Part shown: positions 7,431 through 15,652 of the stretch, piece by piece
How positions within the stretch are numbered: the stretch's first letter is position 1
Layout of the letters: each line of letters begins with the position of its first letter
Assembly (NCBI RefSeq): GCF_003344625.1
Contig: NZ_QPKJ02000001.1
Span: forward strand, 1,178,001-1,242,000
DNA length: 64,000 bases
Direction: 5' to 3'
Source of the DNA: Solirubrobacter deserti
Lineage (GTDB): Bacteria > Actinomycetota > Thermoleophilia > Solirubrobacterales > Solirubrobacteraceae
Translations under genes and position numbers: made by a program
Notes under the pieces: generated by a model
Database searches by the model: none
Told to the model about the DNA's origin: nothing
What the model saw: only the letters and a program-made list of their open reading frames with translations

Positions 7431-8978
7431 CTACGGGTCGAAGGTCTCGTCCTGCGCGACCGCGACGTCGAGCAGCAGCGGCGTGGAGCGGTCCCAGGGC
7501 GACTCGTCGAGCACGCTGAGCAACTCGGCGTGCGTCGTGATGCGGCGCGCCTGGCAGCCCTGGGCGGTGGCCATCGCGGCGATGTCGATGTCGAACTTCG
7601 GCCACGGGCCGTGCGCACCGGCGTGCTCGGCGAGGCGGTCCATGATCGCGTAGCCGCCGTTGCGCAGCACCACGAACAACACGCCGACGCCGTACTGCGC
7701 CGCGGTCCACAGCGCCTGGATCTGGTAGAGCGAGGAGCCGTCGCCGACGACCGCGACGACCGGACGGTCGCCCGCCATCCGCAGCCCAGTCGCAGCGGGC
7801 AGGGCGAAGCCGAGCATGCCCATCGCGCTCACGAAGGCGCCCGGCGCGGTCGCCGGGAGGCGCGCGTGCAGCTCAGGGCGGCTCGACGGGGACTCCTCCA
7901 CCACGATCGCGTCCCGCGGGAGCCGCTCGGCGAGCGCAGCGAGGGCGTGGCCGGGGTACAGCGGCTCGCCGGGTTCCGGGGGCGCGGGACGCTCGAACGC
8001 GACCGCGCTGCGCCGCGGCTCCACGACCGCCGCCAGCGCGGAGCAGATCGCCGCCGGATCCCCGAGCACCGCCAGTTCGGCCGGGCTGCGGTGCGCCTCG
8101 TCCGGGTCCGCCGTGATCACCGCCAGGCGGGCGTGCGTGAGCGGGCCGGCGTCGTATGGGTACTGACGCAGCGCGCCCGTCCCGACGACGAGCACGGTGT
8201 CGAACGGGTCCAGCGCGGCGCGGAGCCGTTCCCGCCGCGCCGGCGCGATCCCCGCGAACTGCGGATGGTCCTGCGGGAACCCGGCGGCGCCGCCGAACGG
8301 CTCCTGGAAGACGGGCGTGCCCAGCCGCTCGGCCAGCGCGACCAGCGAGCCCCAGTCCGCGCCCGCGCCGGCGATGATCGCGGGCCGCTCCCCCAGGAAG
8401 GCGGCGAGCTCACGCACGGCGTCCGGCGCGGCCGCGGCCGAACGGACCAACCGCTGCGGGCCGAGGATCTCGTGCGGCTCGGGCGCCGGCGCGAGCCAGT
8501 CGTCCATCGGCACGATCACCAGCGCCGGCCCGCGAGCGGTCTCCGCGGCGTGAAAGGCGCGCACGATCGTGCCCGGAACGTCCTGCGGGCGCACCGGCAG
8601 CTCCTCGAACACCGGGTACTCCCCCGCGAGCCCGCGCAGCCTGCCGGCCAGGAACGGCTCCTGCGCGAGGTGGCGGCGGTCCTGCTGGCCCACCAGCACC
8701 ACGACCGGCGCCCGGTTCAGGCGCGAGGTGGCGATCGCGGCGACCGCGTTGCCGAGCCCGGGCGTCGAGTGCAGCAGCGCGAGCGCCGGCCGGCCGGTCC
8801 CCAGCGCGAACCCGCACGCGAGGCTCACGACCGACCCTTCGTGCAGCGCGAGCACGAAGCGCAGATCCTCCGGCAGCCCCGCCAGCAACGGGACCTCCGT
8901 GCTGCCGGGGTTGGAGAAGATCGTCGTCAGCTCGAGCCGGCGCAGGACGTCGAACGTGGTGTCGCGAACGGTCGGCAC
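7431..8978 (-). CDS. Thiamine-diphosphate enzyme, benzoylformate decarboxylase-like
   Basis: The 515-residue protein has the three-domain layout of ThDP decarboxylases. N-terminal motifs match benzoylformate decarboxylase: SNPGSTEVP, the ThDP-activating glutamate in ALHEGSVVSLA, and the His of LLHSTPGLGN. The C-terminal ThDP/Mg2+ motif is GDGSSLY about 28 residues before the asparagine region LRNGGYAIM. The likely reaction is non-oxidative decarboxylation of a 2-oxo acid, with the substrate unproven. GTG at 8978 fits the conserved N-terminus (VPTVRDTTF). The gene is divergent from an ArsR-like regulator 42 bp away and convergent with the LuxR-family gene. Confidence 0.85.
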   Translation of the reverse strand: MPTVRDTTFDVLRRLELTTIFSNPGSTEVPLLAGLPEDLRFVLALHEGSVVSLACGFALGTGRPALALLHSTPGLGNAVAAIATSRLNRAPVVVLVGQQDRRHLAQEPFLAGRLRGLAGEYPVFEELPVRPQDVPGTIVRAFHAAETARGPALVIVPMDDWLAPAPEPHEILGPQRLVRSAAAAPDAVRELAAFLGERPAIIAGAGADWGSLVALAERLGTPVFQEPFGGAAGFPQDHPQFAGIAPARRERLRAALDPFDTVLVVGTGALRQYPYDAGPLTHARLAVITADPDEAHRSPAELAVLGDPAAICSALAAVVEPRRSAVAFERPAPPEPGEPLYPGHALAALAERLPRDAIVVEESPSSRPELHARLPATAPGAFVSAMGMLGFALPAATGLRMAGDRPVVAVVGDGSSLYQIQALWTAAQYGVGVLFVVLRNGGYAIMDRLAEHAGAHGPWPKFDIDIAAMATAQGCQARRITTHAELLSVLDESPWDRSTPLLLDVAVAQDETFDP

Positions 8979-9003
8979 CCTTGCAGGAATATCGCGCGAA
9001 ACG

Positions 9004-9019
9004 TACAACTGCGTTTGTA
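9004..9019. promoter_or_regulatory. Palindrome TACAA-N6-TTGTA, candidate operator
   Basis: Perfect 5-bp arms (9004-9008 and 9015-9019) sit in the 42-bp divergent region, ending 1 bp before the GTG of the ArsR-like gene. The position suits repression of both genes by that regulator; this is inference from location and symmetry. Confidence 0.4.
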
Positions 9020-9020
9020 G

Positions 9021-9572
9021 GTGCTCGACACGCTCTACATCGACGATGTCGCGCAGGCCGACGCGCTGCTCAAGCCCAAGCGCGTCGAGATCCTGCGCCG
9101 CCTGGCCGAGCCCACGACGTGCACGGCGATCGGCGGCGAGCTCGGTGAGACGCCGCAGGCGATCTACTACCACGTCAAGCGCCTGCAGGCCGCCGGCCTG
9201 GTCACGCTCGTGGATGAGCGGCGCGTGCGCGGGATCGCGGAGGGGATCTACCAGGCGGTGGCGCGCTCGTTCTGGGTCTCGCCGGACTGCGTCGGCCGGC
9301 TCGGACCCGAGCGCACCCGGGAAGCCATGCTCGGCCTCGGCTACCTGCTCAACCTGACCGAGGAGATGTCGCGCGATCTGGCGCAGCTCGCGATGGGGAA
9401 CGTCGTGCTGCCGTCGTTCGGGATCGCGGGGGACGTGACGCTGGCGCCGGAGGACGGCGCGGCGTTCGTGGCCGAGCTCCAGCGCGCGTTCGGCGAGGTG
9501 CTGACCAAGTACGGCGGCGGCGAGGGCCACACCTTCCGGCTCGCCCTCGCCTGCTACCCGCGGACCTCCTAG
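9021..9572 (+). CDS. ArsR-like winged-helix transcriptional regulator
   Basis: This 183-residue protein has an N-terminal winged helix (about residues 15-85). Helix 3 lies in IGGELGETPQAIYYHVKRLQ and the wing in LVTLVDERRVRG. The C-terminal part (about 90-183) is helical with no catalytic motif I recognise and may bind a ligand or dimerise. No metal-binding Cys pair of classic ArsR sensors is visible. The start is GTG at 9021. It is divergent from the benzoylformate decarboxylase-like gene, its likely target. Its stop shares a CTAG with the convergent gene at 9569. Confidence 0.78.
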   Translation: MLDTLYIDDVAQADALLKPKRVEILRRLAEPTTCTAIGGELGETPQAIYYHVKRLQAAGLVTLVDERRVRGIAEGIYQAVARSFWVSPDCVGRLGPERTREAMLGLGYLLNLTEEMSRDLAQLAMGNVVLPSFGIAGDVTLAPEDGAAFVAELQRAFGEVLTKYGGGEGHTFRLALACYPRTS

Positions 9573-10060
9573 GCGGAGGTCATCTCCTTCGCCTCCTCGG
9601 CGGCGAGGTCCAAATACGCCCGGCGCACGCCTTCGACGTGCTCGCGCTGCACACCGACCGCCCAGTCCGCCAGGTCCTTGACCGCGGCGTCCTCGGTGGT
9701 GAAGGCGATCACCTGCACGATCTCCCAGTGGCACAGCTCGCCCGCCTCGGCCATGGACAGGAACTCGAAGCCGTCCAGCGCCTCCTCCTCGCCCTCGAGG
9801 TAGGTCTTCATCATGTCAACGGCCTCGGACTTCGTCTCGCGCGCCTTCTCGCGGATCGCGGTCTTGCGGCCTTCGAGCGTGTCGATGTAGGCGTCGGTGC
9901 GCTGCTCGGTTTGCGCGGCCTGATCGCTCATGCGGTCGAGGTCGGCCTTGAAGGCTTCCGCGCCCTCCATGCCCGCGACCTGCTTGGTCGCCTGCTGCGC
10001 GGCCTGGGCGAGCCCGAGGACCTCCGCGAGCTTCTCGTCGAGTGGTGTCAATTCAGCCAT
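9569..10060 (-). CDS. Ferritin-like helical protein, function unknown
   Basis: This 163-residue, mostly helical and acidic protein has an EEALDGFEFLSMAEAGELCHW stretch (shortened here: acidic residues, then AEAGELCHWE), reminiscent of the E-x2-H helices in ferritin-like/DUF892 four-helix bundles. Residues 60-160 could form two of the four helices. Metal binding is not proven. ATG at 10060 is used; ATG at 10072 would add four residues. It is the third gene of an operon after isoaspartyl peptidase and a coiled-coil protein, 31 bp behind the latter. Its stop shares CTAG with the convergent regulator gene. Confidence 0.6.
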   Translation of the reverse strand: MAELTPLDEKLAEVLGLAQAAQQATKQVAGMEGAEAFKADLDRMSDQAAQTEQRTDAYIDTLEGRKTAIREKARETKSEAVDMMKTYLEGEEEALDGFEFLSMAEAGELCHWEIVQVIAFTTEDAAVKDLADWAVGVQREHVEGVRRAYLDLAAEEAKEMTSA

Positions 10061-10091
10061 GCGGCGGGCCATACCCAGCGGTGGCGCGCCA

Positions 10092-10925
10092 TCAATCCAG
10101 CCGTTCCTCCAGCCGCGCGACGGTGTCCCGCGCCCGGTCGCGCTCCTTGCGCGCCCCGGTGAGCACGCGCTCGGCGGTTTCGGCTTCCGAGCGGGCGTCC
10201 GCGAGCGCCTGCTTGGCCTCCTCGAACGCCTCCTGTGCGCGCTGCAGCGTGTCCACCGCTTCCTGCGCGTCCTCCTCGGCGCCCTTGGCCACGCGCTCGC
10301 GGACCTTGAGCGTCGCGCGTGCCTCGCGCAGCTCGTCCTCCAGCTGCTGGCGTTCGCGGGCCGCGCGCTCCTCGGCCTGGCGGTCGACCTCCTCGGGCGG
10401 CGGCTGCTTGGGCTGCTTCTTCGGCGGCGGCGCGGGCAGGTCGGTGGTCTCGAGCGCGAACGGCCACGCGCCGCCCTGCTGCGCCTCCCCCACCAGCCGG
10501 CCCGCCTGCAGCGCGGCGCGCAGGTCGGGGTCGCCGGCGGCGGCGTGCAGCGTCGTGCGCAGACGGTCGGCCATCGCGCGCGAGAGCGGCTTGCCGCCCG
10601 GCTTGAGCGTGACCGCGAAGCGCATGACGTCGTCGATCGCGCGCCGCTCGGCCTGCGTGGCCTGGCGCAGGACGTCGGCGCCGCCGCCCGCGAGCGCGGC
10701 GTCCTGGGCGGCGCGCAGCGCGGCACCGGCGTCCAGCAGCGCGGCGATCAGCTCCGGCTCCTCGCGCGCGACCTGGTTCGCCGTCCAGGCGGCGGGCGTC
10801 GGCTTGGGCAGCTTCGCGAGCTTGGCCGCCGCCTCTTTGTCGCTCTTGCGGATCTCCTTGGCCAGCTTGTCGCGGGCGGAGATGAACTCCTCGAGCGGAA
10901 GGGCGTACAGGTCTTGCTCAGACAT
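10092..10925 (-). CDS. Actinobacterial conserved hypothetical protein with C-terminal coiled coil
   Basis: The 277-residue product begins MSEQDLYALPLEEFISARD and carries a KPTPAAWTANQVAR element near residue 42. Both resemble a widespread actinobacterial hypothetical family. A Pro/Lys-rich linker (about 165-180) precedes a long charged coiled coil (about 183-277) rich in Glu, Arg and Ala. There is no signal peptide or membrane segment, so it is probably cytosolic. Its start overlaps the isoaspartyl-peptidase stop by 8 nt, showing tight coupling. I cannot assign a function. Confidence 0.75.
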   Translation of the reverse strand: MSEQDLYALPLEEFISARDKLAKEIRKSDKEAAAKLAKLPKPTPAAWTANQVAREEPELIAALLDAGAALRAAQDAALAGGGADVLRQATQAERRAIDDVMRFAVTLKPGGKPLSRAMADRLRTTLHAAAGDPDLRAALQAGRLVGEAQQGGAWPFALETTDLPAPPPKKQPKQPPPEEVDRQAEERAARERQQLEDELREARATLKVRERVAKGAEEDAQEAVDTLQRAQEAFEEAKQALADARSEAETAERVLTGARKERDRARDTVARLEERLD

Positions 10926-11706
10926 CGATCCTGGCGGGATGATCGCCGATGCGGACCGCGCGCGGCATCGCTCTCGTGGTGAACGGGGTCGCGGGGGCGC
11001 CGTCGGCGCCGAGCGCGATCAGGCCGCCGGTCCCGAACGGCGCGAGCTGGTGCAGCGCGCGGTCGGCCGCGTGGTCGAGCGGGAGATGCGCGTGGCGCAC
11101 CAGCGCGTCGATCTCGTGGGCGAGCGCCACGCGGATGATGCCCTCGCCGTCGCCCGTGCAGGAGACCGCGACCGTGTCCGAGGCCCAGGTGCCGGCGCCG
11201 ATCAGCGCGGAGTCGCCGACGCGCGCCGGGTGCTTGCCGGAGATGCCGCCGGTGGACGTGGCGGCGGCGAGGTGACCGTGCAGGTCGCGGGCGACGGCGC
11301 CGACGGTGTTGCCCCCTCCCCCGGTCGCGTCGCTCGCCGTGTCGGAGCCTTGGAGCCCGACGAGCAGGACGTGACGGCCCTCGTCGAGCACGGCCCGGGC
11401 GGCCTGAATCGGGTTGCGCATGCCGGTCACGGCTGCGACCGCTCCCGCCGCGCGGTCGCTGCCGCGCATGATCGAGGCGTCGTGGGAGACGTTGCCGAGT
11501 TCGTCCGAGACGGCGCCGCGCCCGGCGTTGAAGACCGGGTCGTCCTCGAGGATCACGACCGCCCGCTGAACGGCGTCGAGCGCGCTGCCGCCTTGCCGGA
11601 GGATCGCGTGACCGGCGTCGACCGCGGCCTGGATCCCCTGGCGCGCCCGCGCGCGCTGCTCCTCGCGCCAGTGGCCCGCGCCGCCGTGGACGACCATGGT
11701 GATCAT
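10918..11706 (-). CDS. Isoaspartyl peptidase / type III L-asparaginase (Ntn hydrolase)
   Basis: The 262-residue protein is a plant-type asparaginase, an Ntn hydrolase made as a precursor that autocleaves before a threonine nucleophile. Motifs are MVVHGGAGHW at the N-terminus, FNAGRGAV, the processing site GGGGNTVGAVARD (nucleophile Thr after GN), and TSTGGISGKHPARVGDS. It removes isoaspartyl residues from peptides or hydrolyses asparagine. The family's usual residue before TVGAV is Asp; here it is Asn. ATG at 11706 is used (ATG 11697 also possible), with a TATCGT box 8 nt upstream suggesting a leaderless message. It leads a three-gene minus-strand operon. Confidence 0.87.
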   Translation of the reverse strand: MITMVVHGGAGHWREEQRARARQGIQAAVDAGHAILRQGGSALDAVQRAVVILEDDPVFNAGRGAVSDELGNVSHDASIMRGSDRAAGAVAAVTGMRNPIQAARAVLDEGRHVLLVGLQGSDTASDATGGGGNTVGAVARDLHGHLAAATSTGGISGKHPARVGDSALIGAGTWASDTVAVSCTGDGEGIIRVALAHEIDALVRHAHLPLDHAADRALHQLAPFGTGGLIALGADGAPATPFTTRAMPRAVRIGDHPARIDV

Positions 11707-13796
11707 CCGCGGGCACGATACGAGCATGCGGACGCTCGGGATCGACCTCGCCTCACAGCCGGCGAACACCGCGGCGTGCGAGATCGACTGGGCGAGCGGG
11801 GACGTCTCGCTCGTGCGCGGCGTGGACGACGACGCCATCCGCGCCGCGCTCGCCCGGGCCGACCGCGCCGGGATCGACGCGCCGTTCGGCTGGCCGGAGC
11901 CGTTCGTCGCCGCCGTGTCGGGCGCGGCGCCGTGGCCGCGCGACCGGCGCGTGCTGACCCACCGCGCGACCGACCGCTTCGTACACCGCGAGATCGGCAA
12001 GCTGCCGATGTCGGTGACCACGGACCGGATCGCCTACTGCGCGATGCGCTGCGTGACGCTGATCGAGGGGTGCGAGATCGCGGTCGAGGCCTATCCGGAC
12101 GCGGCGCTGCGCGTCTGGGTCGGCGGGCCGTGGTCGTCCTACAAGCGCGACGCGCGGGAGCGGCGCGCGGTGCTGCTCGAGCCGTTGCTGGAGGTCGCGC
12201 CGCTGTCGGCGGCGCAGATCGAGGCGTGCCTGGCGTTCGACGACAACCTCGACGCGGTCGTCTGCGCGCTGGTCGCGCGCGCGGCCGCGGTCGATGAGAC
12301 CGTGCCGCCGCCGCCCGAGTTGGCCCGGCTCGCAGAGGTCGAAGGCTGGATCCAGCTGCCGCGGCCGGGGAGCCTCTGTCGCCTGGGTCGAGCTGGGGCG
12401 CCGGACCGCACACCGTGACGATCTGCCACCGCTCGGTCGTGACGAGCGGCGTGAACCCGCTCGGCGCGGCCGGCTCGAGGCCTTGCCCGTAGAACCACTT
12501 GGACCGAATGATCACCGCGGGCCGTTCCGGCGGGGCGTCGAGGTCGCGCATCGGCAGGTCGAGGCGCCAGGCCACGAGCGACCGCGCCCGCGCGCTGGTC
12601 CGGACCCGCGAGCACGCGACGAGCTCGTCCGGCCCACCCGCGCGCTCGATGACGGGATCGAAGGCGTCCGCGGCCTCGGCGCGCGCGCCGAGCTCGGTCC
12701 ACTGGTCGCGCAGGGTGCCGCCGGTGGTCACGAGGACGAACGCCACGAGCACGAGCGCGCCGAGCGGACCGGCCCACGCCGCGCGAGCGGCGCCCGCGGC
12801 GCGCTTCGCCAGGCGCACCGCTCCCGCGCCGGCCAGTGCGGCGCCCAGCGCCGCGGCGGCGACCAGGTAACGCGGGTTTCCGGCGTACCCCGCGGTCGTC
12901 ATCACGGCGACGAGCACGACCCAGGCGGCGGCCGCGGCGAAGATCCAGCGGGCCAGGCGGCCGCCGAGCAGTGCGGCGACGAGCGCCCCGATCACCGCGG
13001 GCAGCGTGCTGATCGTCGCGGTGTCGCCGAGGACGGCGAGGAACGGCACGGACTCGAGCTTCGCGCTGCCCGGGCTCGGGACGCCGCGGGCCGTGTGGGA
13101 GGCGCCGAGCGCGCCGCCCGCGCCGATCACGTCCGGGCCGAACCACAGCAGCGGCACGACGGCGGCGGCGATGAGCACGGCGCGGCGGTCCTCGTCGCGG
13201 CGCCACAGCCACACGCCGTACGCGGCGAGGAACGGCCATGCCTCGGGGCGCATCAGCGCGGCGGCGGTCGCGCACGCGAGCGCGGCGGCGGTCCGGCCGG
13301 ACAGGTGCGCGATCACGGCCCACAGAACGGCGGCCGCGAGCAGGCCCTCGGAGTTGCCGAGCGCGGTGTTGAACAGCCACCACGGCGACAGCGCCATCGC
13401 GGCCACGGCCGCGGCTCCCGCCCAGCGCCCGGCGAGCCGCGCGCCGAGCACGTACGCGCCGGCGAGCGCGAACAACCCGCCCGTCCGGGCCACGATCAGC
13501 CACAGCGCCGGAGCGCCCTGCTCCCACAGCGCGAACACCACCGTGAACAGCACGGGGAACGGCTTCCAGGACGGCCCGCTGGTCGTGTCCAGCGTGAGCC
13601 GCCCGGTCTCGCGGCCCCAGACCAGCCACGCGAGCGGGTCGAACGCGAGCGCCCACGGCAGCAGGAGCGAGAGCGCGGCGAGCACGACGGCGGCCGCGAC
13701 CGCCGCGGACGCTCTCCACGACCCACGCGATCGCGCAGCGCCCACCCGAGCGCGTCGCGAGCGTTCGGGGGGACGCGCCGCCGCGGGCGCGCTCAC
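11703..13796 (-). CDS. Multi-pass membrane protein, GT-C glycosyltransferase-like; C-terminus uncertain
   Basis: Residues up to about 465 form a credible polytopic membrane protein with roughly ten hydrophobic segments. FDPLAWLVWGRE and TSGPSWKPFPVLF lie between the first two, as in actinobacterial GT-C/mannosyltransferase-like proteins. GTG at 13796 overlaps the upstream coiled-coil gene by 4 nt. The frame has no stop until 11703, so about 230 extra Arg/Pro/Ala-rich residues run antisense through the whole DUF429 gene. Those have shadow-frame composition and are probably not functional protein. A frameshift or lost stop near 12400 is likely, and the real end is probably close to VTVCGP (about 12410). 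Role and substrate are unknown. Confidence 0.65.
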   Translation of the reverse strand: MSAPAAARPPERSRRARVGAARSRGSWRASAAVAAAVVLAALSLLLPWALAFDPLAWLVWGRETGRLTLDTTSGPSWKPFPVLFTVVFALWEQGAPALWLIVARTGGLFALAGAYVLGARLAGRWAGAAAVAAMALSPWWLFNTALGNSEGLLAAAVLWAVIAHLSGRTAAALACATAAALMRPEAWPFLAAYGVWLWRRDEDRRAVLIAAAVVPLLWFGPDVIGAGGALGASHTARGVPSPGSAKLESVPFLAVLGDTATISTLPAVIGALVAALLGGRLARWIFAAAAAWVVLVAVMTTAGYAGNPRYLVAAAALGAALAGAGAVRLAKRAAGAARAAWAGPLGALVLVAFVLVTTGGTLRDQWTELGARAEAADAFDPVIERAGGPDELVACSRVRTSARARSLVAWRLDLPMRDLDAPPERPAVIIRSKWFYGQGLEPAAPSGFTPLVTTERWQIVTVCGPAPQLDPGDRGSPAAAAGSSLRPLRAGPTRAAAARSHRPRPRARPARRRPRRGCRRTPGTPRSAPPTAARPPATARAAPRAAPARRACRTTTARRPRRAAPRPDRPRPRSRTPRSASRSASRSRRSGPWSPTSAACRSRGVRSGRSRGGSARAGRAATAPRPTRRRRTAPASRTARRSRRGRPGRARRGWRRRPRRARARRPRSPSRSRTPRCSPAVRRGRSRASACSYRARG
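11715..11720 (-). promoter_or_regulatory. Candidate -10 box of a leaderless transcript (isoaspartyl peptidase)
   Basis: TATCGT on the minus strand fits TANNNT and lies 8 nt before the ATG at 11706. Only 19 bp separate the divergent start codons here, which leaves no room for a leader. Confidence 0.4.
11726..12418 (+). CDS. DUF429 protein (RNase H-like fold, predicted nuclease)
   Basis: This 230-residue protein has the DUF429 pattern: GIDLASQPANTA at the start (beta-1 Asp of an RNase H-like fold), AGIDAPFGWPEPF, TDRFVHREIGKLP, VEAYPDAALR, and an acidic C-terminal FDDNLDAVVCAL. ATG at 11726 is where family similarity starts; an in-frame ATG at 11696 overlaps the divergent gene. The final 18 residues after GWIQLP look non-homologous, and the opposite-strand gene also lacks its stop here, so the 3' junction may be altered. 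Activity is unproven in this family. Confidence 0.78.
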   Translation: MRTLGIDLASQPANTAACEIDWASGDVSLVRGVDDDAIRAALARADRAGIDAPFGWPEPFVAAVSGAAPWPRDRRVLTHRATDRFVHREIGKLPMSVTTDRIAYCAMRCVTLIEGCEIAVEAYPDAALRVWVGGPWSSYKRDARERRAVLLEPLLEVAPLSAAQIEACLAFDDNLDAVVCALVARAAAVDETVPPPPELARLAEVEGWIQLPRPGSLCRLGRAGAPDRTP

Positions 13797-15652
13797 GGCA
13801 CCACGAGCTGCGCGACGTACACGAGCGCGACGACCATCGCCGCGATCAGGATCGCCGCGATCACGCGCACGGCCCACAGCGCGACCGGGGACGGGCGCGA
13901 GGACGGCACCCGGTGCGCCGCGCCCGGCCGGGCGGCAGCGCGGCGGCGGGACGCGTCCATGGGCGGCCGGCCGGCGCGGCCGGCCGCCGTCGCGGCAGGC
14001 AGCGTCACGTCTTCGCTCAGCGTGCCGTTGGTCTGCGAGCGGCGCTCCTCGGCCGATTCCGCGCGCAGAACCTCGAGCTCGCGGCGCAGCCCGCGGGCGG
14101 CGGCGCGTTCGCGGTCGAGCTCACGCTGGATGCGCTCGACCATGCGGCGCGAAGCCTCGTCGGGCTCACCGTCCGGAACCTCGCTGTTGAGCAGCTCCTC
14201 GCGCAGGCGGGCGACCTCGGCGCGCTCGGCCGCGAGCAGGCGCTCGGCGTCCTCGCGGGACCGGTCGAGCTCCGCGCGCAGGCGCTCGGTCTCCTCGGCC
14301 TCGGCGACGATGGACCGCTGCGCCTCCTCACGCGCCGTCGCCAGCCGCTCGTGGACCTCGGTGGTGACCGCGCGCTCGCTCTCGAGGCGCTCGTCGGCCT
14401 CGGCCTCCACGGCGGTCAGCGCCTCCTCGCGCTGGGCCAGCAGTCCTTGGAGACGCACCACGTCCTCGCGGGCCACGGCCAGCTCGTTCGTGAGCCGCTC
14501 GTTGGAGTCCTCGGCCCGAGTGGTCCGCTCCTGCAGCTCGCGGATGACCTCGCCGAGCGCGGTGCGCTGGTGCTCGTCGTCGCCGGCCGCCGCGCGCAAC
14601 TGCTCGAGTTGGCCGGCGAGCTCGTCGCGCTCTTCGCGGACGGCGCGCATCTGCTCCAGCTCGTCCTCGAGCCGCTCGTGCGCGGCCTTCAGGCTGCCGT
14701 GCGCGAGCCGCAGCCCGGCGAGCTCGTCCGCCTCGGCCCGCGCGACCTGCGCCTCGGTGCGCAGCGACTCGAGCTCCGCCGGGGCCTCGTCGCGCAGGGC
14801 GGCGAGCTCGGCGGCGAGCCGTTCGGCCTCCGCCCGCGCGGCTTCCAGTTCCGCCCGCGCGGCGGTGAGCGCCCCGGCGTCGGCCAAGAGCCGCTCGAGC
14901 TCGGCCCGGACCTGCGCGAGCTCGTCGGCGTCGCCTCGTAGCCGCTCGACCTCCGCGCGCAGCGCGGCCGCCTCGTCGTCGGCGCCGCCCCGCAGCGCCT
15001 GGAGCTCGGCGCGTAGCGCGTCGAGCTCCGCGCGGGCCTCGATCAGCGCCGCGGCGTCCGCGCGCAGCGCCTCGACCTTGCTCGCAAGCCGTTCGGCGTC
15101 CGCGCGGGAACCGTCCGCGTCCACGCGCAGCGCCTCCAGCTCGCGCGTGAGGCGTTCGACCTCGGAGCGCGCGGCGGCCAGGCGGTCCGCCTCGGGACGC
15201 TCGTCGCGCAGCGCGTCCAGCTCGGCCTGGGCGGCAGCGAGCTCGGCGCGCAGATCCGGGCGCTCGTCGAGCTCGGCCCGCAGCGCGTCGCGTTCGGAGC
15301 GCAGCTCCGCGAGCACGGCGCGCATGTCGCTTTCCGCCGTGGCCTGCGCGCCGCGGCGGCGACGCCGGCGCGGCGGCGGCAGCTCGACCACGAGCGAGCG
15401 GCCGAGCTCGAGCTCGGCGCCGAGCACCTCGCCACGCGCGACGTCCCAGTCGAACGAGGCCCGCCAGCCGGCCTCGTCAGCTTCCGCACTGCCCGTCACG
15501 CGCGTGCGACGGCCACCGGCGTCGACGTTCAGCGCCGGCCGCAGCAGGCGCCGTCCGCTGACGCCGTTCCAGCGGCCGACGACGACGAGCCGGTCGTCCG
15601 CCGTCCACTCGAAGCGCTCGAGCTCGAACGAGACGTCCGCGGCGTCCGGCAT
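13793..15652 (-). CDS. Tail-anchored coiled-coil protein with N-terminal beta domain (paralogue of 20667-22412)
   Basis: The 619-residue product has three parts. The N-terminal beta-rich domain (about 1-95) includes FELERFEW and VVVGRWNGVSGRRLLRP. A long coiled coil (about 105-530) is almost wholly heptad Glu/Arg/Ala/Leu. After a basic linker, one transmembrane helix ends the protein (about 593-617, AILIAAMVVALVYVAQLV). There is no signal peptide, so it should be tail-anchored with the coiled coil in the cytoplasm. The N-terminal domain is clearly shared with the protein at 20667. The gene is coupled to both neighbours (TGATG upstream, GTGA downstream). Function is unknown; a scaffold at the membrane is plausible. 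Confidence 0.8.
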   Translation of the reverse strand: MPDAADVSFELERFEWTADDRLVVVGRWNGVSGRRLLRPALNVDAGGRRTRVTGSAEADEAGWRASFDWDVARGEVLGAELELGRSLVVELPPPRRRRRRGAQATAESDMRAVLAELRSERDALRAELDERPDLRAELAAAQAELDALRDERPEADRLAAARSEVERLTRELEALRVDADGSRADAERLASKVEALRADAAALIEARAELDALRAELQALRGGADDEAAALRAEVERLRGDADELAQVRAELERLLADAGALTAARAELEAARAEAERLAAELAALRDEAPAELESLRTEAQVARAEADELAGLRLAHGSLKAAHERLEDELEQMRAVREERDELAGQLEQLRAAAGDDEHQRTALGEVIRELQERTTRAEDSNERLTNELAVAREDVVRLQGLLAQREEALTAVEAEADERLESERAVTTEVHERLATAREEAQRSIVAEAEETERLRAELDRSREDAERLLAAERAEVARLREELLNSEVPDGEPDEASRRMVERIQRELDRERAAARGLRRELEVLRAESAEERRSQTNGTLSEDVTLPAATAAGRAGRPPMDASRRRAAARPGAAHRVPSSRPSPVALWAVRVIAAILIAAMVVALVYVAQLVVP

